In this document: positions 1 to 8,055 of the stretch, piece after piece
How the letters are laid out: each line of letters opens with the position of its first letter
How positions within the stretch are numbered: the first letter of the stretch is position 1
NCBI RefSeq assembly: GCF_008001035.1
Contig: NZ_CP042856.1
Span: 744,001-808,000, forward strand
Direction: 5' to 3'
Source of the DNA: Salinibacterium sp. dk2585
GTDB lineage: Bacteria > Actinomycetota > Actinomycetes > Actinomycetales > Microbacteriaceae
DNA: 64,000 bases
Notes under the pieces: model-generated
What the model was told of the DNA's origin: nothing
Databases searched by the model: none
The model's input: the letters and a program-made list of their open reading frames with translations, nothing else
Made by a program: the position numbers and the translations under genes

Positions 1-114
1 CTCGGTGACGGTGACCTTGTCGAACGGCTCCGTCCGCAGCCGGACCTTGAGCGCGGCAGCCAGCGCGTCGCGCGCACCGGCGCGCCGCTGCGCGACGGAC
101 CTCTCATCGGCCAT
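1..114 (-). CDS. TetR-family transcriptional regulator, N-terminal part only
   Basis: The minus strand opens with ATG at 114 and reads without a stop to the window edge, giving 38 residues. They include an Arg/Ala-rich helix and the segment FDKVTVTE, which is the usual start of a TetR helix-turn-helix domain. The rest of the gene lies outside the window. It diverges from the DUF5692 gene at 247, with 132 bases between them, so it may control that gene; this is inferred from position only. The family call rests on a short stretch and is moderate. Confidence 0.6.
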   Translation of the reverse strand, partial: MADERSVAQRRAGARDALAAALKVRLRTEPFDKVTVTE

Positions 115-246
115 GCCTGACGGTACCGCCGGACGCTCCTGGACACCTAGGCCCAGATGTCTAATGACTGGCCAGACCGGATTTTCTACCGTAGATGCCA
201 GGACGGCACGCGTCCGGCGGGCCGCTAGGAGGAGGTCCGAAAAACC

Positions 247-1218
247 ATGTTCTTGTACGAATCAATTCCCTGGTACTCCTGGGCGATGTTCGGCATCGTC
301 CTGGTTGGCCTCATCGCGCTCAACGAGGTGACGCGACGCTGGAAGTGGGCCGGCATCGCCTTCTTCGTGGCGCTGCCACTGCTGCTCACGATCTTCGTGT
401 GGCCGATCACCGCCGGTGAAGGATCATCCACCGGCACGTGGTTCCACTGGGTGAAGGTCTACTCCGCTCTCGCAGGATGCTTGGGCTTCATGCTCATCCG
501 CTACATCCCCCGGTTGGCGGCGAACAAGTGGGCACTCATGTTCCCAGCGCTCATCCTCGCGATCAACATCGGCGAGGCCGTCATCCGCGACTTCGAGGTC
601 GCGAACCTGCAGGGCATGCACGACGGTGTCTTCATGGTCGGTGGACCGTGGAACTACATGAACGCCATCGCCGGCATCCTGAACCTTCTCACCATCTGCG
701 GCTGGGCTGGCATCATCATCTCCCGCGACAAGACGAAGGACATGATTTGGCCCGACATGATGTGGTTCTGGATCATCGCGTACGACCTGTGGAACTTCGC
801 CTACGTGTACAACTGCGTCGGTGACCACTCGTTCTACGCCGGTGCCGCGCTGCTCATCTCCTGCACCATCCCCGCCTTCTTCATCAAGAAGGGCGCGTGG
901 CTGCAGCATCGTGCGCACACGCTGGCGCTCTGGATGATGTTCACGATGGCGGTTCCGACGTTCGTCTCGACGTCGCCGTTCGCCGTGGAGTCCTCGCACA
1001 ACCCGACCGCCCTGTTCGTCGTGTCGGCCCTGTCGCTCGCGGCCAACATCGCCGTCGCGGCCTACCAGGCGTACACGATCGTCAAGCGGCGCCGGAACCC
1101 GCTCCGCGACGAGCTCTACACCGACCTGCCCCAGTACAAGGAGGTGCGCGACGCGAACCTCCCCGTCGAGTCCCCGGCCGCTCAGCCGGCTCCTCGGGGG
1201 CGACTGGTCACGGTCTGA
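247..1218 (+). CDS. DUF5692 family integral membrane protein
   Basis: The protein has 323 residues and about eight to nine hydrophobic segments spread over the whole length. Between them lie conserved polar stretches such as GTWFHWVKVYSALAG, SRDKTKDMIWPDM and YDLWNFAYVYNC. I recognise it as DUF5692, a membrane family of unknown function. An AGGAGG ribosome site sits about 12 bases before the ATG. The tail after residue 285 is charged and probably cytoplasmic. A truncated TetR gene diverges from it and a hairpin follows it, so it seems to be a single-gene unit. No enzymatic motif is visible and the transport substrate, if any, is unknown. Confidence 0.85.
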   Translation: MFLYESIPWYSWAMFGIVLVGLIALNEVTRRWKWAGIAFFVALPLLLTIFVWPITAGEGSSTGTWFHWVKVYSALAGCLGFMLIRYIPRLAANKWALMFPALILAINIGEAVIRDFEVANLQGMHDGVFMVGGPWNYMNAIAGILNLLTICGWAGIIISRDKTKDMIWPDMMWFWIIAYDLWNFAYVYNCVGDHSFYAGAALLISCTIPAFFIKKGAWLQHRAHTLALWMMFTMAVPTFVSTSPFAVESSHNPTALFVVSALSLAANIAVAAYQAYTIVKRRRNPLRDELYTDLPQYKEVRDANLPVESPAAQPAPRGRLVTV

Positions 1219-1257
1219 CCGTTGAGCCCGGATCTCCGGGCGAGCAGTGGACATCAC

Positions 1258-1293
1258 GCGCCGTGGTCGAGCATGATGGCTCGGCCACGGCGC
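1258..1293 (+). terminator. hairpin after the DUF5692 gene
   Basis: The arms GCGCCGTGG (1258-1266) and CCACGGCGC (1285-1293) are perfectly complementary, and an inner GAGC/GCTC pair extends the stem. TTCGTCGT follows, which is only weakly T-rich. It starts 40 bases after the stop codon at 1218 and is likely a terminator. Confidence 0.6.
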
Positions 1294-1420
1294 TTCGTCG
1301 TACTCGGGTGTGGACAGCTTCCTCGCCCCAGGTGGCTTTTGCGAGGATGCCCGCGTGAGCCTGCCGAGTTCGGCGGCTGACGACCGCACGCGGCCAGTTA
1401 CCGGCGGCAGCGCCCTGGGG

Positions 1421-1426
1421 TATCGT
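1421..1426 (+). promoter_or_regulatory. -10 element of a leaderless promoter
   Basis: TATCGT lies 7 bases before the ATG at 1434 and no ribosome site is present. This is the TANNNT spacing of a leaderless transcript, and it supports that start. Confidence 0.5.
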
Positions 1427-1433
1427 CACGGGC

Positions 1434-3053
1434 ATGGTGACCGCATCGACGCAGATCCGCAAACGTGAGGCGTTCGGCTCGCGTAACGTGTTCATCCTCT
1501 CGGCCATCGGCTCGGCCGTTGGGCTCGGCAACATTTGGCGCTTCCCCTATGTGGCGTATGAGGGCGGCGGCGGGGCCTTCCTCATCCCGTACCTGTGCGC
1601 ACTGCTGACGGCCGGCATCCCGCTGCTATTCCTCGACTACTCGATCGGGCACCGCTTCCGCGGTTCCGCGCCGCTCGCCTTCCGGCGGATGCATCGTGCC
1701 GCCGAGCCACTCGGGTGGTGGCAGGTGCTCATCTGCGTCGTGATCGCCGTGTACTACGCCGTCATCGTCGCGTGGGCCGCGATGTATACGTGGTTCTCGG
1801 CGCGCCTCACATGGGGTGAGGGCAACGAGGAGGGCTTCTTCTTCACGGACTTCCTGCAGTCGGCGGATGTCGCAGAGGCGGGCGTCTCGACCGACTTCGT
1901 GCCTGGCGTCGGAGTGCCGCTCCTGGTCGTCTGGCTCGCCGTCATCGTCATCATGGCGCTCGGCGTCAAGCGCGGCATCGGCATGGCGAACCTCGTGCTC
2001 ATGCCCCTGCTGACCCTCATGTTCGTCATCCTGGTCGTGCAGTCGCTCTTCTTGCCCGGCGCCCTCGAGGGGCTGAACGCCTTCTTCGCCCCCAACTGGG
2101 AGGCGCTCGCCGACCCGGCGGTGTGGGCATCCGCCTACGGGCACATCTTCTTCTCGCTGTCGGTCGCCTTCGGCATCATGGTGACCTACTCCTCGTACCT
2201 CAAGCGCAAGACCGACCTCACGGGTTCCGGGCTCGTGGTCGCCTTCGCGAACTCGGGCTTCGAGATCCTTGCGGGCATCGGTGTCTTCGCCGCCCTCGGC
2301 TTCATGGCGCAGGCGCAGGCGACGGATGTCGCTGGGGTCGCGACGTCTGGAATCGGCCTCGCCTTCGTGGCCTTCCCGACGATCGTGTCGCAGGCGGTCG
2401 GCGGCTCGATCATCGGCGTGCTGTTCTTCGGGGCGCTCGTCTTTGCGGGGGTGACCTCGATGATCTCGATCCTTGAGGTGATCGTCGCGGCGCTGCAGGA
2501 CAAACTCGGCTGGGGCCGCGTGCGCACGACGCTCACGGTGTCGATCCCGCTGGCGGTCATCTCCATGGCGCTCTTCTCGACGACGACCGCCCTCACCGTG
2601 CTGGACACGGCGGATGCCTTCGTCAACTCCTTCGGCATCATGGCCGTCGCGCTCGTGGCCGTGATCGTCGTGGCCTGGATCCTGCACAAGCTGCCGACGC
2701 TGCAGGCCCACCTGAATGGACGGTCGAGCTTCCGGGTCGGCGTCGTGTGGAAGGTGCTCGTGGCCGGCCTCGTGCCGCTCGTGCTCGGCTACCTCCTCGT
2801 GACCGAACTCGTGGCCAAGGTCGCGGAGCCGTATGGCGGGTACCCGACGTGGTTCCTCGCGATCTTCGGCTGGGGCATGGTGATCGGGCTCGTCGTGTTG
2901 GCCCTCCTGCTGTCGCTCCTGCCATGGAGCGGCCGCTCGCGCGCCAAGGATGACCCCGAATACGACGACTTCCTCACCGACGAGCACTACGGCCCCGACT
3001 CCGAGACCGATACCGTGCGCGCGATCGCGCCGGAGAGAGGAGGCGTGTCATGA
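1434..3053 (+). CDS. metP: sodium-dependent amino acid transporter, SNF/NSS family (MetP-like)
   Basis: This 539-residue protein has about 12 hydrophobic segments. Near the N-terminus it carries the family signature GSAVGLGNIWRFPY followed by EGGGGAFLIPY, which forms the sodium and substrate site in NSS transporters. The C-terminal tail is acidic. Its stop codon overlaps the start of a MetS-type small subunit (ATGA), as in the MetPS methionine/alanine importer of Corynebacterium. This makes a methionine/alanine-type importer the best guess; the substrate is inferred from the pairing alone. The start lacks a ribosome site and is probably leaderless. Confidence 0.85.
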   Translation: MVTASTQIRKREAFGSRNVFILSAIGSAVGLGNIWRFPYVAYEGGGGAFLIPYLCALLTAGIPLLFLDYSIGHRFRGSAPLAFRRMHRAAEPLGWWQVLICVVIAVYYAVIVAWAAMYTWFSARLTWGEGNEEGFFFTDFLQSADVAEAGVSTDFVPGVGVPLLVVWLAVIVIMALGVKRGIGMANLVLMPLLTLMFVILVVQSLFLPGALEGLNAFFAPNWEALADPAVWASAYGHIFFSLSVAFGIMVTYSSYLKRKTDLTGSGLVVAFANSGFEILAGIGVFAALGFMAQAQATDVAGVATSGIGLAFVAFPTIVSQAVGGSIIGVLFFGALVFAGVTSMISILEVIVAALQDKLGWGRVRTTLTVSIPLAVISMALFSTTTALTVLDTADAFVNSFGIMAVALVAVIVVAWILHKLPTLQAHLNGRSSFRVGVVWKVLVAGLVPLVLGYLLVTELVAKVAEPYGGYPTWFLAIFGWGMVIGLVVLALLLSLLPWSGRSRAKDDPEYDDFLTDEHYGPDSETDTVRAIAPERGGVS

Positions 3054-3184
3054 CACCGAGCGCAATCGTCATGCTGGTCATCGCCATCGTGACGGTGTGG
3101 GGTGGCCTCGTGGCCGCCATCGTGAACCTGGCGCGGCATCCGGAGGTCGCTGACTCAGAGCCCATGCCACCCGTCGAGCTCTAG
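3050..3184 (+). CDS. metS: MetS-family small subunit of an NSS transporter
   Basis: The protein has 44 residues, one membrane helix (about residues 5-27, rich in Ile, Val, Ala and Gly) and a short polar tail containing NLARHPE. This fits the MetS family, which is needed together with the large NSS subunit for methionine/alanine uptake. Its ATG overlaps the stop of the transporter by four bases and GAGAGGAGG stands just upstream, so the two genes are translationally coupled. Confidence 0.85.
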   Translation: MTPSAIVMLVIAIVTVWGGLVAAIVNLARHPEVADSEPMPPVEL

Positions 3185-3217
3185 ACCCCACCCGAATCGA
3201 TACCGAGGGAGAACCAC

Positions 3218-3382
3218 ATGTCTGATACAAACGGCCGCATCACGAACGACGAAGAGGGCACGCCGAAGCCGAACGGTGAGGGCGAGGACAACACGATCCC
3301 GAACGATCCGGATGGCGTCGCCGCCGGCTACACGGGTGAGAAGTCGACCTTCGAACCCGAGGAGGACGAGCAGGCTGACTAG
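3218..3382 (+). CDS. small acidic protein of unknown function
   Basis: The predicted protein has 54 residues and is strongly acidic (many Asp and Glu) with few hydrophobic residues. It contains Asn-Pro/Gly-rich stretches such as PNGEGEDNTIPNDPDG, so it is probably disordered and cytoplasmic. GAGGGAGAACC gives a good ribosome site before the ATG. It follows metS by 33 bases on the same strand and could be co-transcribed. It ends four bases before the end of the convergent dehydratase gene. I do not recognise a family. Confidence 0.6.
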   Translation: MSDTNGRITNDEEGTPKPNGEGEDNTIPNDPDGVAAGYTGEKSTFEPEEDEQAD

Positions 3383-3385
3383 CGC

Positions 3386-5167
3386 TCAGCCGCGGGCCGC
3401 GCGCTGGGCGGCGAGGCGGATGGGAGCGTTCGCCCCGCCGTAGCCGTCGTAGCCGCCGCGACGCTCGACGATCTCGAGGAAGACCCCGCCCACGGTCGGC
3501 GTGTAGAAGTGGATGAACTCGCCCTGCGCATCCCGGTCGTAGAAGAGGTCGAGCTCCTGCAGCTCGGCGAGGAACTCGGGCGCGAGGTCGAAGCGCGCCG
3601 CGAGGTCGTCGTAGTAGTTGCGGGGGATGGGTAGGAAGTCGAGTCCGGCTGCCCGCGCGCGGCGCGCGACTGCGATGACGTCGTCGCAGCGTACGGCGAT
3701 GTGGCGGCTCGGCAGGGGAGCGGTCGGCGGGGCGAGGTTCATGGGCACGCGAACGACCCCGTCGTCGGTGCGCATGACGAGGCTGCGGACGAGGCCGAAG
3801 GGTCCGGGCACCTCGGCGGATGACTCGGCGCTGAGCGAGAGAACGCTCGCGGTGAAGAGCACGGCCTCGTCGAACTCGTGCCAGCGGTAGGCGAGGTTGA
3901 CGTGATCGATCGTTCCGCTTGTCGTGCCGACATCGGGGCTGCCGCCGTCGAACTCGCTCGCCCAGGAGCTGTCGGCGGGACGATCATGCCAGTAGACCTC
4001 GGTGCCATCTGGGGCCGCGACCGCGCGCAACTCCTCTTCGCCTGCATAGGTACGGCGGAAGACGCTCGGCGCGCCGAGGGCCAGCGCGCGCTCGACGGCC
4101 GCAGGGGCGTCGTCGACCACCAGCCCGAAGCCCGCGAGCTGCGGATGCTCGTGCCTCGCCTGCTCGTTGAGGATGATGCGGGCCTCTCCCGCGCTCCAGA
4201 GCCGCACGGGCTTGCTGCGGTGGCGACCACGGAAGGCGAAGCCGAGCTGGGAGAGCATCTGGTCGAGGTCGGCGAGGTCGGCGCCGGCGATCTCAACGAA
4301 GTCCACGCTCCTTGCGGCCTGGGCTGTGCCGAGGCGGCCATCGCTCCAGCCGTGCTCGGCGGCGGTGCGGTCGGCGAGCCACGTGAGGGAGCGGCGGGCG
4401 TGCGCGGCGGTGCGCGTGACATCCGTCTGGCGGAATGTGTCGTTGAACACCTCGAGTGAGAGCGGGCCCTTGTAACCGGCCCGGATGACGTGGCCGAGGA
4501 ACGCGGTGAGGGCGAAGTCGCCCTCGCCGGGGAACAGGCGGTGGTGGCGGCTCCACGAGAGCACGTCCATCTCGAGGGCGGGGGCGTCGGCGAGCTGCAG
4601 GAAGAAGATCTTGTCGCCGTCGATCTGTTCGATCTCGGCTGGGTCGTGCCCGCGCGAGAGGATGTGGAAGCTGTCGAGGCAGGTGCCGAGATTGGGGCGG
4701 TCGGCCAGCTGCACGATGCGCCACGCACGGCGGTAGTCGTCGACGAAGCGGCCCCAGGCGAGGGCCTCGTAGGCGATTCGGATGCCCCGTGCCGCAGCGC
4801 GATCGGCCAGCTCGCCCAGCTGGCGTGCCGCGAGTTCGTCATCGTCGATCGTGGCGGTGCCCACGTTGCTGCAGAGCAGGATCGTGTCGGCGCCGATGCG
4901 CTCCATGACGTCGAACTTGGCCTCGGCGCGGCGCAGGTTGTCGGCGAAGGTCTCCTCGTCGACGCCCTCGAAGTCGCGGAAGGGCTGGAAGAGGTCGATC
5001 GTGAGCCCGAGCCGGTCGCAGAGTGCCTTGATCTCCTCTGGCGACTCGTAGGCGGTGATGAGGTCGGCGTCCATGATCTCGACGCCATCGAAGCCCGCCG
5101 CGGCGCAGGCGTGGAGCTTCTCGGTGAGGCTCCCGGACAGGCAGACGGTGGCGATTGAGGTGCGCAT
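3386..5167 (-). CDS. 3-dehydroshikimate dehydratase fused to an HPPD-like domain (QsuB/QuiC type)
   Basis: This 593-residue protein joins an N-terminal sugar-phosphate-isomerase-like TIM barrel (about 1-270) to a C-terminal vicinal-oxygen-chelate domain resembling 4-hydroxyphenylpyruvate dioxygenase (about 290-580). Such fusions convert 3-dehydroshikimate to protocatechuate. The barrel has Glu134, Asp165, Gln191 and Glu239 at the metal-ligand positions reported for this family. The C-terminal domain keeps two His and one Glu as possible ligands (IDHVN, RHIAV, FLEIVER). I place the start at 5167 because the barrel begins at once (MRTSIATVC); an upstream extension looks non-coding. It diverges from the TRAP operon across a region with two palindromes. 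A tyrosine-pathway HPPD is unlikely because of the N-terminal domain. Confidence 0.85.
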   Translation of the reverse strand: MRTSIATVCLSGSLTEKLHACAAAGFDGVEIMDADLITAYESPEEIKALCDRLGLTIDLFQPFRDFEGVDEETFADNLRRAEAKFDVMERIGADTILLCSNVGTATIDDDELAARQLGELADRAAARGIRIAYEALAWGRFVDDYRRAWRIVQLADRPNLGTCLDSFHILSRGHDPAEIEQIDGDKIFFLQLADAPALEMDVLSWSRHHRLFPGEGDFALTAFLGHVIRAGYKGPLSLEVFNDTFRQTDVTRTAAHARRSLTWLADRTAAEHGWSDGRLGTAQAARSVDFVEIAGADLADLDQMLSQLGFAFRGRHRSKPVRLWSAGEARIILNEQARHEHPQLAGFGLVVDDAPAAVERALALGAPSVFRRTYAGEEELRAVAAPDGTEVYWHDRPADSSWASEFDGGSPDVGTTSGTIDHVNLAYRWHEFDEAVLFTASVLSLSAESSAEVPGPFGLVRSLVMRTDDGVVRVPMNLAPPTAPLPSRHIAVRCDDVIAVARRARAAGLDFLPIPRNYYDDLAARFDLAPEFLAELQELDLFYDRDAQGEFIHFYTPTVGGVFLEIVERRGGYDGYGGANAPIRLAAQRAARG

Positions 5168-5174
5168 GCTGACA

Positions 5175-5194
5175 AATGTACCGACTTGTACATT
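5175..5194. promoter_or_regulatory. operator-like palindrome 1 in the divergent promoter region
   Basis: AATGTAC and GTACATT form a perfect 7-bp inverted repeat with a 6-base spacer. The repeat starts 8 bases upstream of the dehydratase start codon. Its size and place suit a repressor site; the TetR protein at 10127 is the nearest candidate. Confidence 0.5.
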
Positions 5195-5224
5195 ATTTCG
5201 GCAGCGTGCTTGCCGAGCTAATGC

Positions 5225-5242
5225 ACTAACCAGTACGTTAGT
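5225..5242. promoter_or_regulatory. operator-like palindrome 2 in the divergent promoter region
   Basis: ACTAAC and GTTAGT form a perfect 6-bp inverted repeat with a 6-base spacer, 57 bases before the TRAP operon start. Its form is typical of TetR-family operators. It differs in sequence from palindrome 1, so two regulators or two promoters may be involved. Confidence 0.5.
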
Positions 5243-5299
5243 TGCCGCGCACCCCGCTGCGCCCCGCAATCCTGCGGTCCCTGAGATCAAGGAAGTCTC

Positions 5300-5848
5300 G
5301 TGAGCACCTCACAACCACGTCAACGGCGACAGGGCCCCCTCGGGCGCCTGGTTGCCGTCCTCACCGCGATAGAGATCGTGATCGGCTCGATCGCGATCCT
5401 CGCCATCCTTGTGCTCGTCTTCATGCAGGCGGCGCAGCGCTACACGCCCTTCGACGGCTTCGCCTGGACGGGGGAGCTCGCGAAGTTCAGCATGATCTGG
5501 CTGAGCTTCTCGGTCATCGGCGTGCTGATCACGACACGTGGCCACATCGCGCTCGAGATCGTCGACAGCGTCAAGAACCCCATGGTCGTGCGGGTGGTGC
5601 AGGCGCTCGCCCTCGTGATCGTCGCGATCGTCGGTCTCGGGCTCACGGTCGAGGCCTGGGGCCTCGTCAGCACGCAGGCCATCATCAAGTCGCCCGTTCT
5701 GCGACTGCCGATGTCGCTCGTCTACGTGCCCGTGCTCGTCGGCGTCATCAGCCTGACCATTCGTTCGACGATCGCCGCGCTCGACGTGGCGATCCATGGC
5801 CCCAAGCTCTCGGACTACGACGAGCTCGAAAGTGAGGTGGCCGCATGA
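5300..5848 (+). CDS. TRAP transporter small permease (DctQ family)
   Basis: The 182-residue protein has four predicted membrane helices and the DctQ-like stretch WTGELAKFSMIWLSF, which normally contacts the large permease. It is the first gene of a run 5300-10073 that encodes all three TRAP subunits plus two enzymes. TRAP systems import organic acids using an ion gradient and a binding protein. The GTG start has AAGGAA upstream. Its stop overlaps the large permease start (ATGA). Confidence 0.88.
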   Translation: MSTSQPRQRRQGPLGRLVAVLTAIEIVIGSIAILAILVLVFMQAAQRYTPFDGFAWTGELAKFSMIWLSFSVIGVLITTRGHIALEIVDSVKNPMVVRVVQALALVIVAIVGLGLTVEAWGLVSTQAIIKSPVLRLPMSLVYVPVLVGVISLTIRSTIAALDVAIHGPKLSDYDELESEVAA

Positions 5849-7119
5849 GTCTCGCAATCCTCGGCATCCTGATCGCGGTGCTGCTCATCATCCGGGTGCC
5901 CGTCGCCTTCGCGTTCCTCGGGCCGTCGCTCCTCTACATGACGCTCGAGGGCCAGTCGGCAGGCATGGCCCTACGCACGGTCACCAACGCGATGGGCAGC
6001 TTCCCGCTCCTCGCCGTGCCCCTCTTCATCTTCCTGGGCTCGCTCGCCAATCACGCGGGCATCGCCGACCGGCTCTTCCGCTTCGCGCTCGCGGTGCTGG
6101 CGAAGGTGCGCGGAAACCTCGGCTACGTCGCGGTCGGCACGAGCGTCGGTTTCTCCTGGATGAGCGGTTCCGCCGTTGCGGATGCCGCGGCGCTCGGCAA
6201 GGTGCAGATCCCCGCGATGCTCCGGGCCGGCTACACCCGCCGCTTCGCCACCGGCGTGAACGCGGCGTCCTCGCTCATCGCCCCCGTCATGCCCCCCAGC
6301 ATTCCCGCCGTCATCTTTGCGGGACTCGCGGCGATCTCGACGGGTGCGCTCTTCGCGGCATCCGTGATCCCGGCCCTCCTCATGGCGGTGGGGCTCTGCA
6401 TCGTCGTCTTTCTCCTGGTGCGACGCAACCCGAACATCCAGAAGGGCGTGTGGAACAAGCAGGAGGTGCTCGACTCGACGAAGGGCGTCATCCTGCCGAT
6501 GATCACGCCGTTCATCATCCTCGGTGGCATCCTGGGCGGCTTCTTCACCCCGACGGAGGCGGCGGCGGTCGGTGTCGTCTACATCCTGTTCGTCGGCATC
6601 GTGCAGCGCTCGCTGAGCCTCAAGGGCTTCATTGCCGCGGTCAAGGAGTCGGTGCTCACCACCGCCGCGATCATGGTCATCGTCGCCAGCGCGTCGCTGC
6701 TCGGCTACATCCTCGCCCGCGAGCGGCTGCCGCAGATGCTGACGGAGTTCTTCTTCTCGCTGACCGACAACCCCACGGTCTTCCTGGCGCTCGCCGCGCT
6801 CCTCGCGCTCATCCTCGGCACGGTCATCGACGCGACCGCGATCCTGGTGCTCGTCGTGCCGATCCTCATGCCGATCGCGTTGCAGTACGGCGTCGACCCG
6901 ATCGTGCTGGGCGTCATGCTCATCATCTCCCTCATGATCGGCCTGCTGACCCCGCCGGTCGGCACCGTGCTGTTCGTGACCGCGGCGGTCTCGAAGACTC
7001 GGGTCGGAGAGGTGTTCAAGGGCTGCCTGCCCTTCATCATCCCGTCGTTCGTGATCGTCGTGCTCGTCATCCTGTTCCCGGATGCCGTCATGTGGCTGCC
7101 GAGGACGCTCGGACTATGA
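5845..7119 (+). CDS. TRAP transporter large permease (DctM family)
   Basis: At 424 residues this is the usual length for the DctM transport subunit. It is very hydrophobic, with about 12 segments, and has family stretches such as PLFIFLGSLANHAG, SGSAVADAAALG, APVMPPSIPAVIFAG and LLTPPVGTVLFV. It overlaps the small permease by four bases and the next gene, a dehydrogenase, by four bases. This tight coupling suggests that the imported acid feeds that enzyme. Confidence 0.92.
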   Translation: MSLAILGILIAVLLIIRVPVAFAFLGPSLLYMTLEGQSAGMALRTVTNAMGSFPLLAVPLFIFLGSLANHAGIADRLFRFALAVLAKVRGNLGYVAVGTSVGFSWMSGSAVADAAALGKVQIPAMLRAGYTRRFATGVNAASSLIAPVMPPSIPAVIFAGLAAISTGALFAASVIPALLMAVGLCIVVFLLVRRNPNIQKGVWNKQEVLDSTKGVILPMITPFIILGGILGGFFTPTEAAAVGVVYILFVGIVQRSLSLKGFIAAVKESVLTTAAIMVIVASASLLGYILARERLPQMLTEFFFSLTDNPTVFLALAALLALILGTVIDATAILVLVVPILMPIALQYGVDPIVLGVMLIISLMIGLLTPPVGTVLFVTAAVSKTRVGEVFKGCLPFIIPSFVIVVLVILFPDAVMWLPRTLGL

Positions 7120-8042
7120 CCATCGCGATCGATGCAGCCGGTGCGGTCGCTCGCCGCCGTGCCGTGCTGATCGGACTCATCGGCGAGGGCATCACCCAGT
7201 CGCTGACCCCGCCAATGCATGAGCTCGAGGGCGCCCGCCACGGCATGCACTACGTGTACCGAACGGTCGACCTTGCGCCCGAGGAGCGCAGCACCGAGCA
7301 CGTCGCGCAACTGCTGTGGGCCGCGCGGCGCATGGGCTTCACGGGCCTCAACATCACCCACCCCATCAAGCAGGCCATCATCCAGCACCTGCATGAGCTG
7401 GCGCCAAGCGCGCAGCTCGTCGGCGCGGTCAACACGGTCGTCTTCGATGGCGAGCGGATGATCGGCCACAACACCGACGTGACCGGATTCGGTGCAGCCT
7501 TCGACGATGCCTTCGGGGTCGTGCAGCACGGCCGGGTCGTGCTGGTCGGTGCGGGCGGGGCTGGCGCTGCCGTGGCATCTGCCCTGGCTGCCCGCGAGGT
7601 GGCGGAGCTCGTCATCGTGGATGTCGACGTGCAGCGTGCCGAGTCGCTCGCCTCGAGCGTGTGTGCGACGGCCCGAGGCGAGGTGCGTTCGGCAGCGCTC
7701 GACGACCTTCCCTCCTGGTTGAGCGGCGCGGCAGGCGTCGCCAACGCGACCCCCTGGGGAATGGCCGCGCATCCTGGCACCGCTTTTGACACCTCGCTGC
7801 TGTCTGATGAAATGTTCGTTGCCGACATCGTTTACCGCCCTGTCGAGACGCAGCTCCTGCGCGAGGCGAAGCGCCGCGGATGCCGCACCATGCCCGGCCT
7901 CGGAATGGCCATGCACCAAGCGGCCGACGCCTTCGAGATCTTCACCGGAGTACCAGCAGATCGGGGGGCGATGCTCGCCGATCTCACGAATCTCGTCGCC
8001 GCTGAAGCGGCGGGAACCCCTGCCCCTGTGGCACACCAATGA
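7116..8042 (+). CDS. quinate/shikimate dehydrogenase, QsuD/AroE family
   Basis: The 308-residue enzyme shows the shikimate dehydrogenase plan. Substrate-binding SLTP lies at 29-32, NITHPIK ends in catalytic Lys85, HNTD ends in Asp121, and the Rossmann loop GAGGAG lies at 145-150. Aspartates after the second Rossmann strand (VDVDVQRAE) favour NAD over NADP. Together with the overall resemblance to corynebacterial QsuD, this points to a catabolic quinate/shikimate dehydrogenase rather than biosynthetic AroE. The ATG overlaps the TRAP permease stop. With the dehydratase at 3386 it could turn shikimate into 3-dehydroshikimate and then protocatechuate. No 3-dehydroquinate dehydratase is in the cluster. 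Confidence 0.85.
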   Translation: MTIAIDAAGAVARRRAVLIGLIGEGITQSLTPPMHELEGARHGMHYVYRTVDLAPEERSTEHVAQLLWAARRMGFTGLNITHPIKQAIIQHLHELAPSAQLVGAVNTVVFDGERMIGHNTDVTGFGAAFDDAFGVVQHGRVVLVGAGGAGAAVASALAAREVAELVIVDVDVQRAESLASSVCATARGEVRSAALDDLPSWLSGAAGVANATPWGMAAHPGTAFDTSLLSDEMFVADIVYRPVETQLLREAKRRGCRTMPGLGMAMHQAADAFEIFTGVPADRGAMLADLTNLVAAEAAGTPAPVAHQ

Positions 8043-8055
8043 GAGGAAGAAACTG

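Noticed and set aside
3386-4250. Reading the dehydratase gene as a tyrosine-pathway 4-hydroxyphenylpyruvate dioxygenase
   Set aside because: The C-terminal part resembles that enzyme, but the N-terminal half carries the 3-dehydroshikimate dehydratase ligands and the neighbours are shikimate-type genes.
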